In this document: in pieces, positions 10,982 through 22,144 of the stretch
How the letters are laid out: every line of letters starts with the position of its first letter
Numbering within the stretch: the first letter of the stretch is position 1
Source of the DNA: Nematostella vectensis
Taxonomy: Eukaryota > Cnidaria > Anthozoa > Actiniaria > Edwardsiidae
DNA length: 64,000 bases
Assembly: GCF_932526225.1 (NCBI RefSeq)
Contig: NC_064039.1
Coordinates: 4,415,001 to 4,479,000 of the forward strand
Direction of reading: 5' to 3'
The notes under the pieces: model-generated
The model's database searches: none
What the model was told of the DNA's origin: nothing
The model's input: the letters and a program-made list of their open reading frames with translations, nothing else
Made by a program: the position numbers and the translations under genes

Positions 10982-13900
10982 TTACCCTGAATCAACTTCC
11001 TCAGGTTTGTCTTCGGAGTACGGGCCCATGAGGTAGTCGTAGCAGGGCTTACAAACCAAGACAGTCTCGGCGTATGCAGCAGGCGCTGTAGAATAACAGA
11101 TATTCAACAATGATCAATATCATCATTAAGTCAACACTATTCACAGAGTCTGAGGAGAATAAGGTTTTAGTTTAAACATTACGGGGACTAAAACAAATAC
11201 GAGAAGTATGACCACGCGCCCAATTAATACAGAACATTTTCGAAAAGTTTATATCATGACCAAGTCAAGTTTGTGCTGTTTGTACAATGCTGAATGAGTC
11301 AAATGTATGGACTTGCGGCCGGATAGCTTTCAAACTCGAAAATAGGCCTTTGATCGGATTTTTCTTGTTCCTTCACGAATTTGCTTTCTTCAAACAAAGT
11401 ATATATCCACTTTTTTCCTCTACGTTGTATGACTCATTCTTTGTATTTTTCTATTTGGACTTTCTGGGGCAGCTGTGTAGCATGCAAACGGTGGTCAGTG
11501 GTCAAACTAACATAATACTCAGTGTAAGAACTACGCAAACTAACGGCCCTTGCCTTCCATTCTAGCGATATCTTACCTGTAGCACCAAACACTGCCCTCT
11601 TCACACGATGAGAACAGCAACGTGAGCAGAAGCCCTCTCCGCAGTGACGGCAGTATTGCTAGAGGAAAACAAACGGGGATTAGATCTACACATAGACGAA
11701 TGCTACATATCCACAATATGACCTTGCTTACAGAAACCACTAGCTTACCAACCTCTCAGTCAGTCTCCAGTCAATCCCAGCAACTAGTTCGAATATTTTC
11801 ACTATTGATCACCACCTGTAATTGTCCTATAATTGTCTTGTATCCTAAATTAAAGGTCACACAATAAACTCTAATTATCTTGTGATGTGTATTTATTCAA
11901 TTTATTTTAGGACAATTACAGGAGGTGATCAATCGTGAAAATATTATTGAGCTAATTACTGGGATTGACTGGAGAGTGGCTGAGAGGTTGGTAAGCCTGT
12001 GCAGAAACAGACGTATTGCTTCAAGAAGACAATAGACGTGTTTCGGATCTGAACAGACCCAAGTAACACATCCACAACATGTACTTGCTCATAGTAACAG
12101 ACGTATTGCTACAATAAGACAACAGATGTGTGTCGAATTTACACAGACATATGTTACAATATACAGTACGCAAAATGTACTCAACACGTGGACATATTAA
12201 ACATATCGACAACATGTACTTGCTCATAGTAACAGACGTATTGCTACAAGGCAACAAAGTCAAGATATATTATAGACACATACTACAGAATACACTCGCA
12301 TACCTGTCAACTCTCCCGCATTAGGCGGGAGTCTCAAGATTTTGGACCCCTTCTCCCGCTCTCCCGCGTTAAGCACAAAATCTCCCGCTTTTAGCGATTT
12401 TTATCGCTTCCGAAAAATTATTCTAAGCGTAACGCCAGACGAGCGCCGCGGCGCGCTCGTCCGCTTCCGGCTCACGCTCGTTACGCTCAGTGCTCGTTTC
12501 CGCTCAGTACGCCCTGGGTCCCAGAGAATGTATACGGCAAACGCCTGCAAGGTTGAACCTATCCTTCCCGCAAAAAAATTAATATACCCCACCCCTCCCC
12601 CAAAAAAATTCTCAAGCCTTGAGATTTTCGGAGGTTGACAGGTATGCATTTGCTCACAGTAATAGCAGTATTTCTAAAAGACAACAAACAGACTCAACTC
12701 ATTGCAATACACTTGCTCACAATGATAGCAATATTTGATGGCCCTAACAAGCCACCATAGTTGCAACCAGTGAACATGTGTTACGCACCCGTTTCTTTAG
12801 AATGGACTTAAAAGGAACATTACAAGATGAACAGTTGCCTGCAAAATAAAATAATAAAAGCATATTTCAGACCAAACCAAGACACAGAAGCTGACCGAAG
12901 TGAGGGGTTTTTTTCTAATCAAATACTCCATACTCCAAATATAAACAGCACATGTGGTTATGTAGAGATTTTAGTTTTCTTTTTTTACTTTTTTTTTCTG
13001 AAAACACTTTTATATTACTCTTCTGCCACCATTGTATGTAACTTACCACTGTTGAACTTTTTCTGCTTCTGCCGATAGTCAACAAGTCTTGAAACCACTG
13101 ATTTGTACTCAGTAGTCTCTGGTGAGAATTGATAGCCTTTAATGTCAATAAAAAACTATGAACTAACTAGACACATTCTGGCAAAAGTAAAACAGTGAGT
13201 GTTGTTTTTCTATCACAGCTAAAGCACAAGCCTCATTTGGGGCACATAACAGGTGAGGGTCTTGCGGCTTTTACTAGAGGAGTTGAATAAACCCAATGTT
13301 GACGAGAGGGAGGTCAGGAAAAATTTACTCTACGTGGAACACTGCATTAACCTTAATCATGTTTTTAGGGGGGGGGGGGGGTAACATTGTGTACTCAGTA
13401 CTTACTCTGAATCTGTAGTGACTCATTCTGAGGAAAAAGTAAAGAAATGTTTTCAGACAATATAAGTGCTATAATGAGAACTAAAATGTTTATGTCTGTC
13501 TTTAAAAAGGCTCACTTCACCCAGTAATTCTCTTTTTGTTCCTTTCGTTATATTGAATAAAACACATCTCTGCATACTATAGAGAATTTTGTGTCAATTG
13601 ATTTTTGATCTTCAAAAATGTTTCAAGTTTGTTGTCATTGTTGTCTTTCATAAAAATATCATATATGAAAGAACACAAGAACACAAAGTTGTCCTAGGTA
13701 GAACCAAACATCAAATGTTATGTCTTCCAAGAATCACCGTGTCCTCTTGTTCAGATATATCATCATCTTCATCACCAGTAGTATCACTCTCCTTGGCATC
13801 AAACTGTAATGAATGAATTAACGAAACTCAATGCAATTACAATAAATTTTTGTTTCAGCACCTAGCTACCAATAAGTATCCCACTTGGAGGTAGTAACTC

Positions 13901-16900
13901 TCTTCCTAAGGTAAAAATATTAAATAAGTTCCTTCCCTTACTATATAAATCCCTCTTTACTGCCCCTTGCCACTTAAAATGTTAAATAAGCATCCAGTAA
14001 AGGCAATAAAGCTAGTAATTATGGTAAATATATGTCTTAACAACTAACCCATTGTTCTGTGAAGTCAGACGAGCCTTGAAAAGACAGTCTTCTTAAACTC
14101 TGCCTGGACCTTGTTGTCATCAGGATGTGATTGCAAAACCTTTTCACTTTACCATGTGCCAGCAAAACATGCCCTCTAAAGACTTAAGAGAAACATAAAT
14201 TTTTCCATTCATCCATTCAAAAAGTTATTCTGAATGTTTTTGCTTTTCTTGTTTTTTGTTCCTTTTTTTTTTTTAAATCCTTTCTGCCCACAATTTTCCT
14301 TGATCACAACACAGTGCCTCATTTCAAATTCTCATTTCCTCATTTCAAATTCTTCTCTTCTTTTCAGATATAGCAAAAACATGTGAAATTCTGCAACTGA
14401 AAAACCTCTTGTGGATTGTATACAATATAATCAAGTTAAATAAAGGAATATTACAAATTTATAGAAAGATTAACCAACCTTGATCAAAACCAGAGTTTAG
14501 GCAAAATAGTGACAGGACAGTAATAAGCATCACCCATCTCCACGCCATCAGCAACAGGAAAACAATCAATAATAACAAGATCACCAAGCATCTGAATAAA
14601 GAATATAATGTTTATAATGACAGTCATAACAAAGAGGGATGGACGGACGGATGGACGTATGGACAGACATGATTGCAGATGTTGTTTGCTTTCCTTCTCC
14701 TCACATAGGAGGGCTGACTCAAGGAAATGAATCAGGGACACCTTTTTGTAACCAAAATAGAGTTACACCTATTTAATAAAGGTTGTCAGCGCAAACGCTG
14801 AATGGCAATTGCCAAATGAAAGTTCTATGACCGAAAGGTGTTTATGGGTACTAATTATTTGTAAAATTAAAGGTGATAAATAAACTCGAGCCATGCCACA
14901 ACCCCATATTGGTTATTTTAAATGGATATTCGCATGTTTCATTTTATTCTAAATTTGAAACGAGTATTTTGGGATCCATGGGTCTTTTTGGTCGTAGAAC
15001 TGCCAATTGTCAATCGCCATTTGCTGTTTGCACTGACAAAGTTTTTGAAATAGGTGTATACATGGACAGAATATAGCAAATAATAACTTACATTATGGAT
15101 TTTCTGGTATCTTTCCATATAAATACACTAGAAATAAAAATAGCAAATACTCAGGCTAGGGATCTAGGTATATAAAATAGAAAGAGTTTTAGTTGACAAT
15201 GGATGAAAAATACACTGATTGCAGTCCATACTTGTGAATTTCTTGAAGAATGAGGCATACATCATTACTCAATGATTCTATCTGAGACAGCCTAAAACAA
15301 CAGAATAACAGCATTCAGTGCTATACAAAACGAAACAGACAATCAATAATCCTATTCTCCTGCCAGCTTTTGTTGGCAACCATTTAGCGGTTCCCATCCC
15401 AACCTTAACAAGAGGGTCCACAATTGTTTTTTTGAGATGTGGAATTTAACTTTAGTGATTGGGATACAGGAATTTGAGTAAAATACAAGTGTGATTTGGG
15501 ATGTCACATGGGTGGTACTCACAGATAGATGCAGTCCTTCAAATCCTCTTTAACTTGTTTCTCCAATGCAAGCCTAGAATTCTGAGCACAAAAATAATTT
15601 GCTCTAACACCACAAATGGGTCCAGCATGTTATAATATATATATATGGCATTGATGCAAGTATTGCAAAGAGAGAGAGATAATTATCAGTAATCAACAGT
15701 CAGTATATGATGGTGATATGTTATGGTTGCCATTAAAATATATATTGCTAATTATTACTGTTTTGTTTGTGGTAATGGTGATAGTAAGGATGAAATTTAT
15801 TGAGTAAGAAACTTACCAGCTTGTCTTCAGCCTTTTTCTTGATTAATTTACTCTTGTCCAAGAGTGTACTGTTATGTGTCCCAGCTCTTTGAATACCAGA
15901 GCTAACAAGGAGAATGCTGATGTATGCCAATGGGAAAGCCAGAAAACACACTAAAGATAAGGCAAATACATCAAGCAAAACATTGACAATAACTACAGGA
16001 CATGGGCGACAACTAACAGAGGGTTATGAGATTGAAGATAAAAACCTTATTGAGCCCCCAGGGGCTTGTGTCTCAGAGAGCGGCGGCTAAATTGGGGGGG
16101 AGATGGGGTCAAAATCTGGTCTTTCACCGCTGCACATGTCAGCATCGAATGGGTTCTCATCTTGGTCAGTGCGAGTATTAGCAATTGTTATGGGCAAGAT
16201 CGTGATACAAAATAAACTGCTTTGACATGCTTTGCATATTTGATAAAAAAAGGGGGGGGGGGCTTAAAAGAAGGCCGACCCAATTAAAAGTTATGGTCCT
16301 AGATGATTGGCTTAATGGAGAGAGAAAGAGGGAGGAGGCTTAGTTAATTTTTAATGGTATCATCCCATTGTCCCCAAAAAGAAAAAAATACTGAGTAACT
16401 TTAGAGTGGTCAATTTAACTATGCCATGGTGCATTGCCATACAAGTAGCTTAACCCTGATGAAAAACCTAATTCATCAACAGAATAAAAGAAAAATAGGG
16501 GGAATTTGTGTGGATTTTGGGACCACTACTGTTATTTGGCATCTCTGTGGAAATAATGACTTATGCCCCTGAGGACTACAATATTAAAAATTGAATATTA
16601 ATGGTAAAGTTTGATTCCCTCTAATATATAACAAAAAGCAAAATATCAATACAAGCATCATTCACGTATAAAAGATACAGTAACTTCCCCATCTCAAGTA
16701 TATTCTTTCATATAATGTAATATTCTACCTTAAATAGACAGGACCACAAAAAAATATAATCAGATCTTATTTTGCTTTCCAAAAAAAGGAATCTTGGTGG
16801 AAAAATACCAAACTTGTCTATGTCACTGACAATAGAATAATTAAATTTGAATATTTAAATTTGAATTTAAATATTCTATACGCTTTCCCCCATTATTGTG

Positions 16901-18830
16901 ATACCCACCAGGTGATATAAAGGCAAGGTAGCTACAGATGATAAACCACACAAATGACGTCTTTGGGGACTGCCAGCTGGAACAAAATATGTCATAACCA
17001 TCAAACGGATGTAAAACTGCATTAACACAGGGTCTGTTCCATCTTGGTTGGGTTACTTCATAGAACAATCTCACTGTTCACATGGAAACGGTCCCATTTT
17101 AACAGGTTGACAATTAATGTAATAACCACAACTTTAAAAACGAATTCCAATTGTTCTTGAACCAAAGACAACAAATCTGATGATAAGTTATCCGAGGGTC
17201 AGGGGGGGTGCAACAAACCTAATCGAAATTTGTTTCTAAATTTTTGCTTATTTTTATTAAATTATTAGGCATCAACATGTTATCAAGGTGTTGGAAGTTA
17301 AACTACATTAAGCGATAGCTGTTGTATTTAGTGCTGATCTGTTATTTAATTAAGCGTCAGTATTACATACAGTAAAGCAGATTTTTTATTACTTTTAGCT
17401 TAAATGGTTATACACACAACGGAGAACAATAAATGCACCTATCAATGTTAGGCCGGTGGGAGGAGGTGTAGCAAGGGGTGGGGATTTGACATTTTTGCAA
17501 TTTTTTCAGTCATACCCTTGGGCCAAATTTTGGAGCCAAATTTTGAGAAATATCCTTACCCCGGCTATATTATTATATATATAACATGTGATTTCTTTTT
17601 TATGGATGCGCTGAATAGTGTAAAACAGAATAGTGTAAAAATCTGCAAACATTCTCACATCCGAGAATAACAAATAAATACAGTTAAGAAGCAATCAAGC
17701 ATCTACAGCTTGCACAACACCTAACATAAATACAGTATGCCAGTCCGTGGGTCACATACAGTATGCCAGTCCATGGGTCACATACAGTATGCCAGTCCGT
17801 GGGTCACATACAGTATGCCAGTCCGTGGGTCACATACAGTATGCCAGTCCGTGGGTCACATACAGTATGCCAGTCCGTGGGTCACATACAGTATGCCAGT
17901 CCGTGGGTCACATACAGTATGCCAGTCCAGTATGCCAGTCCGAGGGTCACATAAGTGGGCACTAGATCAATAGATCCCTACCCAAGGGAGCACCGCAGAA
18001 TGTGTTTAAAACCACTTTGTTATGCAACACCCCATGTGTGTTTGTTTCGTATGGGGATTCATCAGTTGGGGGTGTGGGGCTTGCATTACTAAGTGGATTA
18101 AGTTTGTCAACAGGGCCTTTGTTTGTTTCATCGGTTACTGACAGCCCGAAGATATCGGATACCTGTAGTGTTGGCACGAGTGCCGATGAAAGATGCCCAA
18201 AGTGCATTGCGAGCTTTAGAGAGGCAAGAAAACTCTATTTCTTTGGAAAGAATTCAGGCATTATACGAACAAATACCCTGTTAACAAACATAATCCACTT
18301 CATAATCCGAGCCCTCCAACCCCCTTACACAACAAACACACATGACGCGTTTATTTTTGTAATGATATCAATCGCGCATTAAATAGGAATACATTATGCT
18401 GTGCTCCCTTGCATTCAAAAAACTGCCTTGACTTCAATACCTCTCTCACAGAACCTCTCACTGAATAAACATTAACGTCAAAATCCCTACCCACGGGCCA
18501 GGTTAACTGTTCAAACCCCAACCCCTTGCCGCAACCCCCCCCCCCCCCCCCCCACCGGCTTAACCTTGATAGGTGGATTAAACTCAGTTTGCATCCAAGA
18601 TGGCCGCTTATGTCTGACAAAATCAAAAACTTGTCCTAGGTACTTTACCTGAATACTAGCACTATTCTGCGATACAGATCCACCCATGAGGAGCAAAGAA
18701 GCTTTAGTTTACGGTGTGTGTGTACAAATTCTCCGATATCAAACTTGACCGTACGAGTTTTCTCTCGGGAGTCATTATCGGAAGTCTCGTCAGCTTTTTC
18801 ATCGGTTCTTCTTGTGTCTTTTTCACACAT
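10982..18830 (-). CDS. ZFYVE27: Protrudin (ER-membrane FYVE protein), about 14-15 exons
   Basis: Exons on the minus strand: 18649-18830 (start ATG), 16909-17016, 15817-15992, 15523-15581, 15232-15291, 15092-15127, 14479-14591, 14049-14173, 13738-13803, 13406-13427, 13047-13136, 12789-12838, 11577-11658 and 10982-11085. All junctions are in phase except the first, where one small exon is missing; 18143-18162 (20 nt) would fit. The product is about 430 residues. It has an N-terminal KFDIGEFVHTHRKL, hydrophobic segments (SFVWFIICSYLAFIS; LLDVFALSLVCFLAFPLAYIS; a long one in 14479-14591), an FFAT-like WFDAKE across the 14049/13803 junction, VVSRLVDYRQKQKKFNSG and a FYVE finger (NCSSC, CRHCG, CSRCC, CKPC). 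Order and spacing match human protrudin, which shapes ER tubules and loads endosomes onto kinesin via VAP and PI3P. Confidence 0.85.
11744..11995. repeat. Inverted repeat, arms about 85 bp, in a protrudin intron
   Basis: The left arm at 11744-11828 (CTTACCAACCTCTCAG to ACCTGTAATTGTCCT) is the near reverse complement of the right arm at 11909-11995 (AGGACAATTACAGG to GAGAGGTTGGTAAG). The loop is about 80 bp. The arms differ at scattered sites. A transcript of either strand would fold into a long hairpin. It may be a fold-back transposon. Confidence 0.85.
12000..12245. repeat. Diverged tandem repeat, ACAGACGTATTGCT units
   Basis: CATGTACTTGCTCATAGTAACAGACGTATTGCTAC occurs near 12078 and 12213, and a shorter ACAGACGTATTGCTTCAAG copy near 12008. 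TAACACATCCACAAC and TAAACATATCGACAAC precede the two full copies. This is intronic in protrudin, with no coding content. Confidence 0.7.
12298..12647. mobile_element. MITE with CATACCTGTCAAC termini
   Basis: Inverted ends GCATACCTGTCAAC (12298-12311) and GTTGACAGGTATGC (12634-12647) bound about 350 bp. The left side contains several CTCCCGC/GCGGGAG repeats and the middle is GC-rich. There is no transposase. It lies in a protrudin intron. A related fragment lies at 8341-8400. Confidence 0.8.
17731..17956. repeat. 26-bp minisatellite, about 8.5 copies
   Basis: The unit CAGTATGCCAGTCCGTGGGTCACATA is repeated nearly perfectly; single changes include CCATGG in copy 2 and CCGAGG at the end, and the last part contains a short extra CAGTATGCCAGTC. 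It lies in the first large intron of protrudin. There are no unique spacers, so it is not CRISPR-like. The near-identity suggests recent expansion. Confidence 0.92.
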
Positions 18831-19494
18831 CCTAATATGTGTGTTGTATAGTTATAGTACAATTCATCTTGATTTGGCTCGCCGGTTTTCAAGGCATTTC
18901 ATCCGTTATTCAAGGTAAAAATGATTAAAAACGCCATCAAATCAAGAACTTTCGGGGTGGGATCGTTTTTTTTGGCACATCAATACAAACATGTAACCTA
19001 GCCCGCACAGGAAGCCCACGTACTGAATATTGCTAGTTCTGACAAAGTATATAAAGTATATAAATTGGTTTTGACTGTTTTTAAATGTTATTTTAAGTCA
19101 TTTAAATGTTATTTTAAGTCATTCTAATGATTAAAATGTAGTATTCACAATTGAAGCGAATGGGAGAAACACTTTTCATTGTGTACTTATAGAATCACCC
19201 ATTGCGCGGGCTACCTGTATACACCTTCCCATGTTCTTATGGGTAATGTTTTCAAAATGGCGGCTATCTGGTAGTTATGTCACCTAGGAAAAAGTCTCTG
19301 ACTTTAGGCATGTTATTTTTGACATTTGCTTCAAAGAAATGGCTTGATTGGTGGTCTTAGTGCTGCTAATTACAATGTATTTCCTTATTGTGTCGATGTA
19401 TGGTGAATATACTTTTACTACGAGGAATTCACATCGCAACGAGTGCGCTAAGGAACGTGGGAAAACTTTCGTCATTCACACTGGTTAAAAGAAG

Positions 19495-21491
19495 ATGGCC
19501 GAGCAGGTTAAAGTTATAAAACTGCACCACATTGAGTTATTGTGTAATGATATCCGGCATAGACTTAGTCAGTTTTGTGATCGGCTTGGCTTTTTAGTCG
19601 TTGCCGAGGCATCGAATCCTAACCGATTCCTCGTACAACGGAACAACGTCCGTCTCGTTCTGACAGAGTGCCCTGGAGTCAAGGACACTGTAAAAGATAT
19701 CGCTCTTGAGGTAGAAAACGTTTCCTACGCTACAGAGATTGTTGCAGTAAATGGAGGTACTGTTCTGGAATTCACCAAAGTTTGTGACGATTGTTATGGT
19801 ACTGTTACGTCATCTATGATCAGAAGCCCGTGTGGGAATGTCTGCCATTCACTGCTCAATACGACAAAGTATACCGGTTTATTTCTTCCAGAATTCAAGA
19901 GATCACCAACACAAACTTATTGTCAGTTAAACTTTAATTTTACCAAGGCTAACAATGTGATAACCCACGTCGACCATGTTGCTATTGCATGTGAGAAGGG
20001 CTCAATGCTTGAAATTATTGACTGGTATGTAAAGTGCCTTGGCTTTAAAAGATTTTGTTTGAATAGTAGTGAAGAAAGTGATGGTTTTACCATTGAGAGT
20101 CCAGTCAACAGTGCCAGCGTTGGATTGAAACTCACCGCTATGGAGTACTGGAGATGCAATGAAATTGGTATTGAGTCCAATAAGGATAGTCATCTTGATG
20201 GTGCTGTGAAGTTCGTACTGGCTGAGGCATTACCTGGACAAGGTTTGTAAGGGCATGTTACCCAAGAAGGCATGAAGGAACTAGTGGGGGATCAAGGGGG
20301 GCGGTGGTGCCTGGTATATATCTCATACTTACCAGCAGTGGATCTAAATGTATGCAGACCTCTAGCTTAAACAGAGGCTTTGTTTATACCTCTGAATCCT
20401 TCCCCTAGCTAAAATTAGGGAGGGCAATGAAACAACACTTTGCGATCTAGTTTTTCTGATTTATTTTCAGGTTCTAATCAAATTGAGACATTTCTGCATG
20501 CACATGGTGGACCAGGTGTACAACACATTGGACTTCACACTTCAGATATAGCAAGAGCCGTGGATGAGTGGACAAAAGCTGGTGTGAGCATTATACCACA
20601 GCCAAGAGAATACTATAATCAGGTACCTAACAAGTGAATGATCAGGTAGTAGTTTGCAGGAATGACCAGGTAGGAATTACAATGTCCAGGAATAGGTGAG
20701 TATTTGATCAGGTATCTAACTGCCTGCAGCGTCAGGACTTCAACTAATCATCCCTTGGTTGCAGTGACATTTAATCACTAAATCCCCCTCGTGCCATGCT
20801 ATAACTTATAAGTATAATGACTACAAATGAGTACATTGTCATAAAATTTGTCAGCAAGTCAACTAACAGTATTTCCCGATTATTCTACCAAGGTTCATAT
20901 CTACCAGTTTGTCTTTTCAGGTTGAAAAAATAAAGGAAATTGAGCAAGCTGGCAAGTCTGTAAACTCTCTCATGGAACACAATATATTGTTAGATGCTGA
21001 GAGCATTGATCATAAGTCTGAAAACAATCAAGCTCCCACAGACAACTCAGTGTGAGTAAATAAATATTTTACAAATGTACAATGGAAGATGTGTTTTGTT
21101 ATATCAAAACATCCAATTTTAGTATTATTTTTTTTTTCAAACTGTAGCTTCTTTCTACCCATTGATGATAATAAATAAAAATTTAAGTGACATATAGCAG
21201 AAATTATCATTTGATCACATGCTAGGTTATATCTTGTATTGTGCTTCCACTGAAGACTCGGTTATCTGATAATTGACCAAATTTTTTTGTTAACTTTGCT
21301 CCATTCTCTTTAGTTATTTGATGCAGGTGTTCACCAAACCTCTGTTTGATCAAGATACTTTCTTCATGGAGCTGATACAGAGGCATGGAGCCACAGGTTT
21401 TGGTGCTGGAAACATTCAAGCACTTTGGAAAGCTCTAGATGCCCATCACAAGGCCCTAATCAAGGAAAATGAATGCCAAGTTAACAGATGA
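19495..21491 (+). CDS. HPDL: 4-hydroxyphenylpyruvate dioxygenase-like protein, 4 exons
   Basis: Exons 19495-20242, 20471-20622, 20921-21051 and 21314-21491 join in phase to 402 residues. Two vicinal-oxygen-chelate domains are visible: residues 10-135 ([10 protein letters not shown]) and 160 onward ([12 protein letters not shown]). The His-His-Glu iron ligands are expected at [13 protein letters not shown] and FMELIQRHG. The ending [20 protein letters not shown], then GATGFGAGN, is closer to HPDL than to the tyrosine-pathway enzyme HPD. In vertebrates HPDL is mitochondrial and makes 4-hydroxymandelate for the coenzyme Q head group; this role is inferred here. It is head to head with protrudin (about 660 bp between start codons) and converges with the next gene. 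Confidence 0.88.
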
Positions 21492-22144
21492 TTCAGTTTC
21501 TTATTAACTATTTTGGGTGCATCTTCTCTGTAATTATAGCTCATTAGGTTGTAATCTGTATAGAGTTGAACTAATATTATGCAGATGATAGGAAACCAGT
21601 AAGTACAAATATTGTTTGGTTTCTATCAGTTAATTTTTTAATATTTTTTCATTCCTAAAAAATTGTAACATAACTTTTTATATAAGCTTTTAACATTCTT
21701 TTTCCCAGGAAATTTAACACTCATTGCACACAAGTTGAACTCCTATAAACTAGAGCAGACTGGCACTTCAATTGAATAAAAGCTTTGACTTTTTATGTCC
21801 AAACTTTCTCATTATACTGTATGAGAGGCCAAAGAGCACTGTGTGGTGCAAAGATAGGATATCAGGGAATTGTTAATCAAGTGCAATAATAGTTATTGAA
21901 ACAAATAAAATCTTTATCAAATCTAACAGTTATTGCTTCTTTGGTAAAAAAAATCGTTTTTACATAAGCACCATTTAATGCTGTTATATAACAAAATGAT
22001 TGATTGAGGTGATACTTATGATCTGGCTTTTGCTTAATAACAGTAACAATAAAAATATCTACAGCAAACATTTTTAGCTACCATTGACAATAAAAAGCTA
22101 TTTGTGACTCTGGGAATCCATGGTACTGTAGCTTAAAGTTCAAA

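Noticed and set aside
12342-12649. ORFs of 82-98 codons on both strands of the MITE
   Set aside because: They lie wholly within the nonautonomous transposon and resemble no protein.
17731-17956. CRISPR-like look of a short direct-repeat array
   Set aside because: There are no spacers between units, and this is an animal genome.
17737-17973. Three overlapping plus-strand ORFs through the 26-bp array
   Set aside because: They are translations of a minisatellite in three frames, with no unique sequence or splice support.
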